From Phialocephala subalpina (lineage: Eukaryota; Ascomycota; Leotiomycetes; Helotiales; Mollisiaceae), in assembly GCA_900073065.1 (NCBI GenBank), contig FJOG01000006.1, forward strand, positions 1,532,881 through 1,596,880: a stretch of 64,000 nt of DNA. The letters are read 5' to 3'. A program made the position numbers and the translations under genes. The notes beneath the pieces were generated by a model that saw only the letters and a program-made list of their open reading frames with translations, was not told the origin of the DNA and searched no databases. This document shows, piece by piece, positions 1-9,329 of the stretch (position 1 is the stretch's first letter; the number at the start of each line of letters is the position of its first letter).

Positions 1-3
1 AAC

Positions 4-1565
4 ATGTCGTACCTCCCGTATGAAGAGCCAGGCATCGCTACCATTCTTTCCCTGACCTCTTTCCTCATCCTACTCAATGCTACTCGCTATATACTCGATC
101 GGCTCTTATACTGCGGTATCATCGCCGAGATCCTCATAGGCATCATCTGGGGCCTCCCAATTGGCGGTACAGCATGGCTCACTCATGGAATGCAAGAGAC
201 CATCCAAGCTTTTGGCTACCTAGGACTTATTGGTCTCGTCTTCGAAGGTGGACTTAGCACAGACTTAAATCTGTTGCGTAAGAATGCAGGAATGTCAGTC
301 TCAGTGGCAACAGTTGGACTGCTCATGCCTATAGCTTTGTCATTCATCCTGCTCGTTTTCCCATTCTCCAGTAGCTCAGGGACTCTGTATCCCACTCCCC
401 TGGCAGCTTTCTCAGCGGGAGCTTCGTTATGCTCTACTTCGCTGGGAACCACGTTTGCTATTCTCTCTTCAGCGGGTATGCAACAGACGAGGATTGGGAC
501 TGTGCTTGTGGGAGCTGCTATGATGGATGATGTCGTTGGGCTGGTCATGGTCAACATTGTTACGACGCTTGGAGCCGGTGGTATGGGTGGGTGGCCGATT
601 GCAAGACCTATTGTTGCAAGTTTCGGGCTGCTGCTCATTATCCTAGTAATTGCTCCTTATGTCTTGAAGCCATGCTGGCTGTTCCTTGCTAAGCATCTGC
701 CTCCCGTGGATGCCGAGGATGGCAACGCCGCGAATCCAAAATCAACTCTGCATAGCTTTGCCTCCAAATCGGTCTCGGCCATCCCGCACCTTAGCTTCCT
801 GCTTTGCACATCTGTCTTAATCATCTTCGTAACGATCGCTGAATTCATTGATGCTTCGGTGTTGTTTGCAGCATTCATCGCAGGTGGTGTGGTTAGCTAT
901 CTCTGGAACGCTGAACGTAGGACGGCTGGGGACGAACAGGCATTTGATGGTCCGTCTCTGATGTATGATCAGTACTACAAGTCACTGATGGACTACATAC
1001 TTGTACCATTCTTCTTTGTATGTCTTCCCCCTTTACGCTCGTTAAACTTGTTCTAACCATACAGGCGTCCATCGGATTCTCGATCCCAATCACAGATATG
1101 TTCTCGGGACCCCTTGTCTGGAAAGGCATCGTGTACTCAATCTTGATGATCATCGCAAAGGGACTCGTCAGTCTTGTCATCTACTCAGACTATCTTATCA
1201 AGTTATGGAAGAGCAAACCGCAGCATTCAGCTGCACGACGAAGCAGGAGCATCCCGTTGAGATCAACTGAGAGATCTCAAACCCACCAAGTCAGTCAAGC
1301 AGTACCTCTTCAAGAACCAAAGGCTCCGCATTTCGACGCAATGCTGGTTGGTTTTGCCATGATAGCCAGAGGTGAGATTGGGTTCCTCATCGCTTCGCTG
1401 TCACAAAGTTCCGGAACCTTGACATTGAAGAACTCCTTGGGCGACCAGTCTGCCAGCGGAGAAGCAGTATTCCTTGTCATCGTCTGGGCTGTCGTCTTGT
1501 GCACGATCACAGGACCAGTCGCTGTCGGGATCATAGTTCGGAATCAGCAGAGACGGTCGCTTTGA
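4..1565 (+). CDS. CPA2-type Na+(K+)/H+ antiporter
   Basis: Exons 4..1017 and 1065..1565 give 504 residues. The 47-nt intron begins GTATGT, ends ACAG and has a CTAAC branch site, and the frame continues across it. The protein is almost entirely hydrophobic segments, as expected for the monovalent cation:proton antiporter-2 family. A glycine-rich FEGGLSTDL stretch lies near residues 80-90. A MDDVVGLVMV segment near residue 175 carries the acidic pair in the position expected for the ion-binding aspartates of this family. A hydrophilic loop (about residues 370-430) separates the last membrane segments. Known of the family: exchange of Na+ or K+ for H+ across plasma or endomembranes. The ion cannot be told from sequence. 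The ATG is 3 nt from the window edge, so an upstream exon cannot be excluded. Confidence 0.85.
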
Positions 1566-1711
1566 CATTGAAGACCTCAATACAACTCAGCACATGACAG
1601 CTGAACGAGTCTGTCATGGTGAGATAGCAGAAATTGTCATCTTGTTTCAGGGCACCCAACATAGCGAGATATTTATTTACACAACGCGCTCGGCGAGGTG
1701 GCATGCGTAGC

Positions 1712-2825
1712 CTACCCCTCAGGCAAGGCTGCCCCAGTACTTAGTATGCCTGCAATAGTCTTATCGAACATGTTCGCAGCTTTGTACACCTGCTCATATT
1801 GCTCAATCTCTCTCATGTCAATCACTCGGTCCATCGAAAAACGGCCCAGCAGTTCCAGCTGACGGGAAGCATTAGTTGCCAACATTATGAAAGCTTGAAC
1901 GTCCGCAATACATCGAGCAAACATGGCCATCGCAAGAAGTGCTTGTATCACGAGTAAGCTTGGTTCTTGCAAGATAAGCTCAGGCACCACTCTCGTGACG
2001 TTCTGGAAGAAGCCATGCGGGATGTCGAATAGGGCTTTCTCCGACCCTGAGGCTGTCTTGAACCGGACCGCAAGAGCAATGATAGCATTGACCAGGGCCC
2101 ATCTGGCAGAATCATCAGCTGGGTCAAGCGAACTGGCGGCGTATTGGGCATCGAGAAGCATCACGAAGTTCGTTTGATCTAAGAGCCGATGCTCCGCCAT
2201 GACCTCGGCAAAAGAGTTCTCGATCAGACGCCTCGAAATATGTTGAGGCATAAATGGCGTGAAATTTCGGGCAGGCTTGACTTCTGCGATGATTGTTTTG
2301 AATGTTTTTAAGTGTTCGTCGAATTTACCTGGAAGCAGAAAGTCCGGAAATATTGGAAGGTGGTTCCTGACGCTGACTTGTGTCTGAGACGAGTCCATGG
2401 ATGTGGTAGATTGCAGCGCGTTTGGCTGGTTTGCAATGAAACCGTCAAGTAACCGTGGATCTATCAATTTTTCTGTCGAAGCTGTTGTCGAGACGATAGT
2501 GTCATCCCTTGTATCTGGACTGGTGTCGTCGTTATTCGGTAGCCAAGTTACCGGCGACAAGTGTTGCGTTGTGTTTAGTCTTTCTTCCAGGTTTTCGGTT
2601 AGGATTTTTCTTCTAGCATGTTAGTCTGAGAAATCGACATGGAGTTGCACCTCACTTTTTCCCTGGCCCTCGAGTTTTTCGGACTGCTGCATAGTTGCAT
2701 TCTACTCCCCGCGCGATGCAGTTGGCGCACTTTGGTGTCCCGCCATCGCATCGTCTCTTTCGAGCCTTACAGAGCATACAAGCCTGTGACGCCTTAGGGG
2801 CTCGCGCCGTCTGCGTGGGATCCAT
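1712..2825 (-). CDS. Zn2Cys6 transcription factor
   Basis: Exons 2656..2825 and 1712..2612 give 356 residues. The 43-nt intron starts GTGAGG, has a CTAAC branch site and ends CTAG. The first exon encodes the whole DNA-binding domain: cysteines 16, 19, 26, 33, 36 and 43 have the canonical C-x2-C-x6-C-x6-C-x2-C-x6-C spacing, with basic KARKRR between the second and third. A linker containing NLEERL follows, then a mostly helical region of about 300 residues without clear motifs. Known of the family: binuclear-cluster regulators bind CGG half-sites as dimers. The protein is short for the family (often 500-900 residues) and lacks most of the middle homology region. It may be a short form or have lost its 3' part. 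Targets cannot be inferred from the neighbours. Confidence 0.85.
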
Positions 2826-3428
2826 GATTGTCTCATAGAATTTCGGTCTGTGTAGAGAAGACAGAAATTAATACCGCTATGCGTCGTTCTTTCTGGACTA
2901 AAGTTGCTGCTCGATGATAAATAATGGGGGGCGGAAGCAAAATGTGTCGTGGGGGATAAGCGCTGGATGACTAAGGCACATTTGCTTCCGCTCAGTCTCC
3001 ACAGAAGCATACGTATTGCCAATCAGGTGTTCAGGTAATTCAACGCATGCAAAGATCAATTGATTCTATGCTGACAAATGCTTGATGAAGATTTAGAATA
3101 CAATACGTCCTCAAGATCTTCAAGTCCATTTCAAATGACCCCTTCGCCTCCTAATACACATCAACAAACATCCGCGTCGAGAAAAGGAAAACGAGCAAAT
3201 TTAAATCTACAAAGGAGCTTGACTGCCATGACGAGTACTGCCATCAGTCCAATCTCCATACCCACAGCTTCATGTCACCAACCATCCTCGTCTCAACTGC
3301 TCTTCAACACTAAACTCAATCAATGAGAGGAAAGTAGAAGACCGATCACACCTATAGGATTGAGTCTCCACGTCCCACCCTGTCCTAGAACGCTGAGGTA
3401 GCTCAGCTAATTCCAATTCCACCGTATT
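2826..3428. other. Intergenic region
   Basis: Divergent upstream side of the Zn2Cys6 gene and downstream side of the opsin-related gene. A reading frame at 3078-3326 (+, 82 codons) is Ser/Thr/Pro-rich with no recognisable feature and is not called. The only structure seen is the inverted-repeat element at 2931-2995. Confidence 0.5.
2931..2995. repeat. Short inverted-repeat element, copy 1
   Basis: The left arm GCGGAAGCAAAATGTG (2931-2946) pairs with the right arm CACATTTGCTTCCGC (2977-2991) with one bulged base, enclosing about 30 bp. The right end reads TTTGCTTCCGCTCAG. Its complement, CTGAGCGGAAGCAAA, recurs exactly at 4541-4555. It lies about 105 bp upstream of the Zn2Cys6 start codon. 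It could be a tiny MITE-like remnant or a shared regulatory palindrome. No target-site duplication is evident. Confidence 0.5.
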
Positions 3429-4308
3429 CTATTTCTCCCGCACGGCTCCAGCCTCTCGAACGCCACGGTACTCACAGAAATCTAGCTGCAGCTTACCAAA
3501 ATCCCAATTGCGTGACAGAATCAAGAAGCCAACACTCACTACCGGCAACAAAAGTACGTCGAGGACACCAAAGAAGATGAAGCTCTCAGTGACGCCGATG
3601 ACATTGCCACCATCGCTTAGGCCGAACGCAATAGGGTACAGCAACCACAGCAGGTTGACCCATCCGGCCAGGATGATGTAGTCCCGACCGATACCAATAG
3701 CTTCCGCCGACTCGCGACTTTCGTTGATGGTACTCATTGCGAGAATGACATACGCAAAGGTGCCGAAACCGAAGAAACCCCATTTATAGCTCCTGGTGGT
3801 ATAAGCAGCAGCGAGGTAGCTAAGAACCCAGAACCAGGAGATAAAGATATTGACAACGATGGTGGTCCATGAGATGCCTGACAGCAGACCGAGCGCCAAT
3901 GCAAGCGCAGGGAATGAGACGACCCAGTTGATGTATCTGGCGTAGAAGATCTGACGGGTGAGATTGCCGGTCTGCTCGACGACGTCCCAACCTAGATCGG
4001 AGGCTTGGGCGTAGTATGTTATTGCTCCAACAAGGAGGGCCATTACTAGGGTGTAGTTGAACACTCTTTTGCTCTCGGGGGCGGTGAATGAGGGGACCAA
4101 GCAGACGAACTGGAAGAGGGACATTGTTAGTGAGTGAGCGTGGTGGAATGACCGGAACCGGCGATTATGAGGAACCATGGGAGCTTACGAAGGAAACGAT
4201 ATAGATAGCAGTCACGGCCTAAAGCCAATCGGACCCTCCACTAGACAAAGCCATGTCAACCACGGTCGGAGGATTGATGTTGAGAGCGTCACGTGGCAGG
4301 AACGCCAT
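3429..4308 (-). pseudogene. Opsin-related protein (HSP30/YRO2/MRH1 family) with in-frame stop
   Basis: Exons 4189..4308 and 3429..4109 join across a 79-nt GTAAGC...CTTCCAG intron with a CACTAAC branch site. Together they give 266 positions including one internal stop. The first exon starts MAFLPRDALNINPPTV and is in frame throughout, except that codon 30 (4219-4221) is TAG where a tryptophan is expected. The rest has seven membrane segments of the fungal opsin-related family. Helix C reads RYINW, with Asn where proton-pumping rhodopsins have Asp. Helix G reads VLDVLLLPV, with no lysine where retinal would be bound. Known of the family: plasma-membrane, stress-induced, chaperone-like proteins that do not bind retinal. 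The stop may be a true nonsense mutation (TGG to TAG), a sequencing error, or a readthrough site. Translation could restart at the ATG inside the intron (4178) only if it is retained. Confidence 0.8.
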
Positions 4309-5138
4309 TGTATCTACTACGATCAGCTTGGTCTTTAGAGTATTATGGGAGTTGCATACCTAAGGATGTGCTTTGCTGTAGAGTGAAGGAAAGTCACCAA
4401 GGAAATGTCTGCTGTGATTCTGCTTTGAAGGAAACGAGAGGACTAGCAGAGGAGGCCGAGCCTCTTATAGATGTATCCCTTACAATTAACATTGCGTTGC
4501 ATGGCATGGCAGAGACCTTGTGGATTGTTAATCGTGGAAACTGAGCGGAAGCAAAATGGAAGCAAATGTACCCGAGTTCCTAGGGACATAACTACGGGTG
4601 CAGATCAAAGCCTGTGTTCTGGGTGCTGGAGATCGGTCGTGTATATAAATAACCTAATTTGCTTCCGTCGACTCAGGTTATCTCATCATAGGGGTCAACA
4701 AGATTTTATTAGCGGGTGCAGGGCGGAGGCGGGGCGGAACGGCGCGGAAAGCTCCTTGGCACGTAAGAAAGTATTTCCTCCTCCGATCAATATGAGAACA
4801 AACATCTTTGTAACACGGAATTTCTTCATCCTGTCTTCATTCTGCCATTTCGTCTTTCAATCTCCCATAAAACAAGCATCTTCACCTGAAGCTATTGTAT
4901 ACTTTGACAGCCTTCAACAACGCTCTTACACAATAATGAAGACCAGCTGACAATCTCAGCAACCTTACCAACTCCGAACCCACTGATGGGATTGAACAGC
5001 TATCATCAAACTTTAACAATGCGAACATTCACCAAACGAAATATGTACCTGCGAGAAATAAGCGAACCCGAAACAATACTCAATCACACGCCGCTCCACT
5101 GAGCCCATCACAGACAATGGTACAGCGCAGAACGACAT
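4309..5138. other. Intergenic region
   Basis: Upstream of the opsin-related gene. Frames at 4293-4544 and 4471-4950 (+) have no recognisable protein character and overlap the opposite gene's first exon or the inverted-repeat element. Apart from the element at 4541-4676, nothing is seen. Confidence 0.5.
4541..4676. repeat. Inverted-repeat element, copy 2
   Basis: The left end is CTGAGCGGAAGCAAAATGG. The right end, read as its complement, is CTGAG-TCGA-CGGAAGCAAATT. These form imperfect terminal inverted repeats around about 95 bp, with a second internal GGAAGCAAA. The outer 15 bp match copy 1 at 2931-2995 exactly. The element lies about 230 bp upstream of the opsin-related start codon. No target-site duplication is visible. 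A single arm (GGCGGAAGCAAATTT) occurs at about 38113-38127. Confidence 0.5.
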
Positions 5139-6365
5139 TCACCACCAACTCATACCTTCGTGACTTGTACCATACCGAGACATTTTGACACGATTCGCCA
5201 GCTTGCTTTGAGTATAGAGCGTATGGTGGCTGTCCTCGAAGGAGATAAGGTCTTCGTTCTCTGGCTTGTTGGGTTCTCGCTCGACTGATTCTCCACCGTC
5301 ATAGTATGAAGCCGACGGTATAAGGTTAATCTGGTGATCGCAAGAGATGGAGGTAGCAGGTTCCAACTGCGTGTCTGCTGGCGGAGATGCCTCCTTCCAG
5401 ATTGCAGCTTGGGTTGGCTGACTTCCTGCCCAGTTGTCGTAAAATTCCTTCAGATTGTAGCCTCCCCACGGATCCGTGGCACTCTTTCTTCTCTTCTTCT
5501 CCGTCTCATAAAAGTGAGTGTTCGTCCGGTTCCAGTCTTCGAGGAAGCTTTTAGCCAACCTGCAACAGTCAAGAACCTCAGGGTCATTGACCTGGTCTTT
5601 TCGCAGAGGCTCGGCATATACAACCCAGACCTTGCGTTTGCCATCTTTCTCGGATTTGGTACACATCAGTCGCACGCCGAAGAACTGCTGTACCTGCGTT
5701 GCCCAATCCTCTTGCCAGGATGAGCCTCGAAATAGCCCTCCTGGCAAGGGCTTTTTGAATGTAGTCAAGACGGAGAACCGTGGGAGCCCCTTCGAATTGA
5801 GTCGCAGCAGACGCTCAGGCGGGAACTCCCAGAACATCTCGTTGTGGACCTCGTACCTAGTTGGCGTCCGTTTACTGCGGACAAGGTGCTGCCCCGGTGA
5901 TAATGACCCAATTTGAACTGGACATTGAGTTTGTTTGTATTCTGGCCAAAAGCCGTAAAACTGCTGCAAATCGCACCCCTTCCACACCAGCTTCGCGTCG
6001 TTCAATTCTCGCTTGCTCTTTCCTTCCTTCTGTTCCATCCACAGCTCGGTGTTGATCCAGTTCCAGCCCTCGAGAAAGCTATGAGCTTCCTTGCACCTAT
6101 CAAGTATCTCAGAAGTAGTAGCTTTAGCCTCACCTTCTGGGAAAGGTTCGGCGTAGACCACAAACCCATGACCGTGGGATTTGTAAGTACACAGCAGTTG
6201 CACCCCGAAAGCTGCTTGCAAATGCTCGGCCCAATTATCCCCAGGGTGGCTACCGCAGTACAATGGCATCGGAAAAGGCTTTTCGAATGTGGTTAGGATA
6301 GAGAATGGAGGAAGCCCATCCTTTTGAACCCCAAACATACGCCTGGTACCGGGTTTTCTCCACAT
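5139..6365 (-). CDS. Paralogue 1: protein with two copies of an unnamed domain
   Basis: The 408-codon frame from the ATG at 6365 holds two copies of the same domain, residues 18-140 and 194-312. Each runs LPxFSxLTTFxKPxP, then a WA..hQxxFGVxLhC segment, VVYAEP, an LDxCxxAxSFLExWN helix, and a closing LxxFYxxW. Identity between copies is high enough to align by eye without gaps in the core. The C-terminal 95 residues are hydrophilic. No signal peptide, membrane segment or known catalytic motif is visible, and I do not recognise the domain as a named family. The same reading frame is open upstream to 6755, broken only by TAG at 6411-6413 (see next entry), so this ATG may not be the true start. 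Two same-strand paralogues follow at 7607-8935 and 10630-12617. Confidence 0.7.
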   Translation of the reverse strand: MWRKPGTRRMFGVQKDGLPPFSILTTFEKPFPMPLYCGSHPGDNWAEHLQAAFGVQLLCTYKSHGHGFVVYAEPFPEGEAKATTSEILDRCKEAHSFLEGWNWINTELWMEQKEGKSKRELNDAKLVWKGCDLQQFYGFWPEYKQTQCPVQIGSLSPGQHLVRSKRTPTRYEVHNEMFWEFPPERLLRLNSKGLPRFSVLTTFKKPLPGGLFRGSSWQEDWATQVQQFFGVRLMCTKSEKDGKRKVWVVYAEPLRKDQVNDPEVLDCCRLAKSFLEDWNRTNTHFYETEKKRRKSATDPWGGYNLKEFYDNWAGSQPTQAAIWKEASPPADTQLEPATSISCDHQINLIPSASYYDGGESVEREPNKPENEDLISFEDSHHTLYTQSKLANRVKMSRYGTSHEGMSWW

Positions 6366-6410
6366 CGGATTATCCCTGTTTCTTTTATAATAGCTGTGAG
6401 ACGTGTTCGA

Positions 6411-6755
6411 CTAGTTTGATGCGCAACTGGTCCCGGGCCGAATTTCGGAAAGAGAGTCTTTCTGAGGCAGAGGAAATGACTTGAGAGGAGCAGAGGACGC
6501 GTTCGAAATTGCGTGTACCACCTGACCCGTCGCAGTTGTTGATTCGTTCATGGGAGGTCGATTCTCACGCTGTTGCGAAGCAGAGTACCTCATAACACTA
6601 TCCAATGGGGACGAGATGGAGCGGATCGTCGAGGTACGTGGAACATTCTCCTTCTGCTGCAGGCTTTCCTTCATAGCGGCAACCTCGTTTCGTATCGCTC
6701 TCCATCCCACCATCAGTGGAGATGCACTACTTCCTATCGTCACTTCCGCATTCAT
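6411..6755 (-). CDS. Probable N-terminal part of paralogue 1, cut off by TAG
   Basis: A 114-codon frame with a good ATG (6755) ends at TAG 6411-6413. It is in exactly the same frame as the downstream 408-codon frame, and the 45 nt between them are open. The product begins with a helical segment (WRAIRNEVAAMKESLQQKEN) and continues Ser/Pro-rich. That resembles the layout of paralogue 2, which starts with an Arg/Glu/Leu helix before a Ser/Arg-rich linker and then the domain. No convincing intron spans the stop: the GT and AG dinucleotides nearby give introns that are too short or shift the frame. The likeliest reading is one 538-residue gene with one nonsense codon (CAG to TAG) or a sequence error. 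Confidence 0.5.
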   Translation of the reverse strand: MNAEVTIGSSASPLMVGWRAIRNEVAAMKESLQQKENVPRTSTIRSISSPLDSVMRYSASQQRENRPPMNESTTATGQVVHAISNASSAPLKSFPLPQKDSLSEIRPGTSCASN

Positions 6756-7606
6756 GATTGTAGCTCATGAGTTATAACTGTGTAGTTGCCGCGTTGGAGG
6801 TCTTCTGTTGTGGAGTTGAGTTGTGAAGTGATGGAGTTAGAGGAGGTTGTGGGTCAGGTTGCGGTTGCTGTTTTGAGAAGGACCGCGAAATTGTCTCGAG
6901 GGAAGGCATCAATGCATTCGCCGAACTTCACTAGCCAAACGCGTCTGAAGAAAACGAAGGGTCTCTCTTCAGTTCCTGTGCCCCTTTCAATCTGCCTAAC
7001 ACAAAAGACCAGAACAGTGCAGCTCCCCAAAGGGCAACATCACAAAACAATTTGTGCTCTCGAGGCGACAAACTACTCCGCGAAGATGAGCTCTCTTGTG
7101 ACTGACTTCACTTCTCTTCACCACAGTGTGAGACCTCGAATACGCTGCTATGTACACTTCAATTTTCCAAACCAACTAACTGTTGTTTCGATGAACAGGT
7201 GCCTTGTCACTGAGACCGAGTCCAAGACATTCCCCGCCAGGCGCCTCACCAAGATGATCATGGAGTCCCGGTGAACTATCTACAACATCTCCAAGGCCAA
7301 CGAATACACGGTCACTAAAGTCAAAAGAATGTTGGTGCAAAGCACTTCATTCATCACATATCCGAGCTATCTCTGTCTCTACTATTTTTACAATACTCGC
7401 CATGTTCTTTCAATCACCCCGCTGTGAAGCAACCACCACCTCCCGCAGCGCAGCAGGGAAAGCACCAATTAAAAGAGGTATGTACCGTACGCCGCCACGG
7501 TACTCAACAGCACAGACAGCCCGATGGCCGTCCTAACAAACAAAGAAAGATGTACAGCGACATAAATTTACAGCGGCAGAGGCTTGCAGTTGTGAATGTC
7601 AACACG
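6756..7606. other. Intergenic region
   Basis: Between paralogues 1 and 2. A plus-strand frame at 6786-7274 (162 codons) lacks domains or a plausible composition and is not called. Nothing else is recognised. Confidence 0.4.
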
Positions 7607-8935
7607 CTAATGCTCTCTCTGCTTCTTGTTGCGGTCGAGGAAGTGGTCGTCGGTATTCTCATTGTGGTGTTTTCGTTTTCGGTAGCCAGTACTGCTCGTA
7701 TTATCCTCCAACTTTACCACAATCCTGGTATCGTCTTCGTCCTCTCTCTTCGGGAACCTACTTCCCAAAGGTCTCTGATATTTGTCCGGCTCCGGCTTGA
7801 CTCTTGGCTCTTGCTCTTGCTCTTGCTCTTGCTTTATTTTCAGTCGTTCTTGTGGAGGAGATGCTCGAGCTCGCTCTGCCTGCGATCCACAAACATGGTC
7901 CCTCGACGGAAATGGAGTCGATCTTGGGGCAGGTCTTGTCGGGAGCTGCATTCTGTCCTCCAATGTCCGTGGTGGGGGGCGTCTAGAAGCTGAGTTTGGG
8001 CCGTACTCGTTGGGTGGCGCATTGCGAACAAATTTGCGTGCCTCCCCCAATCCAGATGGCCTACCTGCCTCCTCGGACCAGATGTCGTAGTACTCGCGTA
8101 GATTCAAGGGACCCATTCCTCTGATATGGAAATTGTTCCAATCACGAAGGAATAATATGGCCTCTTGGCGCCGTTGGGTCACCATCTCATCCTCTCTAAG
8201 ATCGTCCAGAATGCAATCGACGTAGAGCGCGAGTCGGCCTTCTGCATCTGTGCTAATGCATATCTCGGTGTAGCGGAAATGTGCCTGGACATATATTCTG
8301 TGTTTTTCGAGGACAAACGGCCGCATATTTGTTTCTCGGCGGTGCTTGAAGACGAGGATGAAGAATCTTGAGTTCCGTAGGTCGTAAATGGAGAAATCTT
8401 CTGTGCAACTCTCTACACTTGGCTCCCGACGCTCTGTGGTGCGCTCTGGCCTCGAACGTGGTTGTGGACTTCTTCGGCTTCTTGCTTCGACTCTGCCTGG
8501 CTGTGGTGACGTACTGCGGCTTCGTACTTGAGAACGGAAGGACCTGGAGGGCTCTTCCTCAATCTGTGCTATTGATCGAACTATTATCCTACCTTTCTCA
8601 TGTCCTCGAATCGCTTGTACTTTGGCAAAATTGCTCCCAGTAGCCTCAGACTTGCGTTGCCGCTCAGTTCCAAGAAGAGTGCGTGACCGCAAAGGAGCTG
8701 GGGACGCGCTCGAAGATGCATGTCGATTTCGTGAAGACGTCAAAGCCCTTCCTGATGCTCTCATATCGTCTCCTCGTGGGCCTCTGCTATCCATGTCAGG
8801 TGCCCGCAACGAAGCAGAACTGCTCACCAGGGCTGATGGACGTCTAGTTTCTTGTTGGCCGCGCTTCAGCTCAGCAAGTCGTCTCCTAAGTTCCCCCAGA
8901 TCACGTCGTAGCTGAGAGCTGCTGTCGTCTGCCAT
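7607..8935 (-). CDS. Paralogue 2: single, diverged copy of the unnamed domain
   Basis: Single-exon gene of 442 residues; the ATG at 8935 starts MADDSSSQLRRDLGELRRRL. In order: an N-terminal charged helix (residues 8-28, coiled-coil-like), a Ser/Arg-rich linker (about 40-175), the shared domain (188-286), and a basic/acidic C-terminus. The domain keeps a VQAHF segment, a beta-strand pair ending ALYVD where the others have VYAEP, the FLRDWN helix and the LREYYDIW end. It has lost the FSVLTTF start in part. The C-terminal 110 residues carry three psi-K-x-E motifs (IKQE, VKPE, VKLE), a Gln-Glu repeat and basic YRKRKHH, which suggests a nuclear, possibly sumoylated protein (inference). The neighbouring same-strand genes are its paralogues. 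Confidence 0.7.
   Translation of the reverse strand: MADDSSSQLRRDLGELRRRLAELKRGQQETRRPSALVSSSASLRAPDMDSRGPRGDDMRASGRALTSSRNRHASSSASPAPLRSRTLLGTERQRKSEATGSNFAKVQAIRGHEKGRIIVRSIAQIEEEPSRSFRSQVRSRSTSPQPGRVEARSRRSPQPRSRPERTTERREPSVESCTEDFSIYDLRNSRFFILVFKHRRETNMRPFVLEKHRIYVQAHFRYTEICISTDAEGRLALYVDCILDDLREDEMVTQRRQEAILFLRDWNNFHIRGMGPLNLREYYDIWSEEAGRPSGLGEARKFVRNAPPNEYGPNSASRRPPPRTLEDRMQLPTRPAPRSTPFPSRDHVCGSQAERARASPPQERLKIKQEQEQEQEPRVKPEPDKYQRPLGSRFPKREDEDDTRIVVKLEDNTSSTGYRKRKHHNENTDDHFLDRNKKQREH
7800..7832. repeat. CTCTTG hexanucleotide tract inside paralogue 2
   Basis: Five near-perfect CTCTTG units on the plus strand encode the Gln-Glu repeat of paralogue 2 on the minus strand. The unit length is a multiple of three, so slippage would change protein length without breaking the frame. 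Confidence 0.8.
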
Positions 8936-9207
8936 CGTTCTTGGATTCCTGGTTTGGATCGTGGGGTTGAGGTTTTGGGGTTGAGGAGATTCGCGGGGTT
9001 GAAGTTCGAGGATTTTCGTTCTTGATCAATTCCGAGTATTTACCCGCACGGCTGCTAAGACCTCGAATGAGCAGTTTCTTTGATGGTTTCCTCAATCCCA
9101 TGTGTTGTGTATTCGTGAAGTTGTAGTTTGGGTTGTGGCAGTGGTTTGAATTTCGAGAACCTCTCGCGAAGATCTCGAGATACCCCAAAACACTTCGACG
9201 CGAGAAT

Positions 9208-9232
9208 TTAACACGCTAAGCAAGCGTGTTAA
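9208..9232. promoter_or_regulatory. Perfect 10-bp inverted repeat upstream of paralogue 2
   Basis: TTAACACGCT, then AAGCA, then AGCGTGTTAA: two 10-bp arms match exactly around a 5-nt loop. It sits about 275 bp upstream of the paralogue 2 start codon. It could be a dimeric regulator site or a hairpin. No terminator role is implied. Confidence 0.45.
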
Positions 9233-9329
9233 CAGCTTTCTAAAAGTGACAATGATGGATCTTGGCCCCCTGTCGTTTCACGTGGCATGCTAGAGAGATC
9301 ATCCTGGAAAAATTAGCGTGCCCTTTATT

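Noticed and set aside
3078..3326. 82-codon Ser/Pro/Thr-rich plus-strand frame
   Set aside because: Low complexity, no domain and no promoter or splice evidence.
6786..7274. 162-codon plus-strand frame between paralogues 1 and 2
   Set aside because: No recognisable motif, poor start context and no splice structure. Some words resemble coding sequence, but nothing could be joined.
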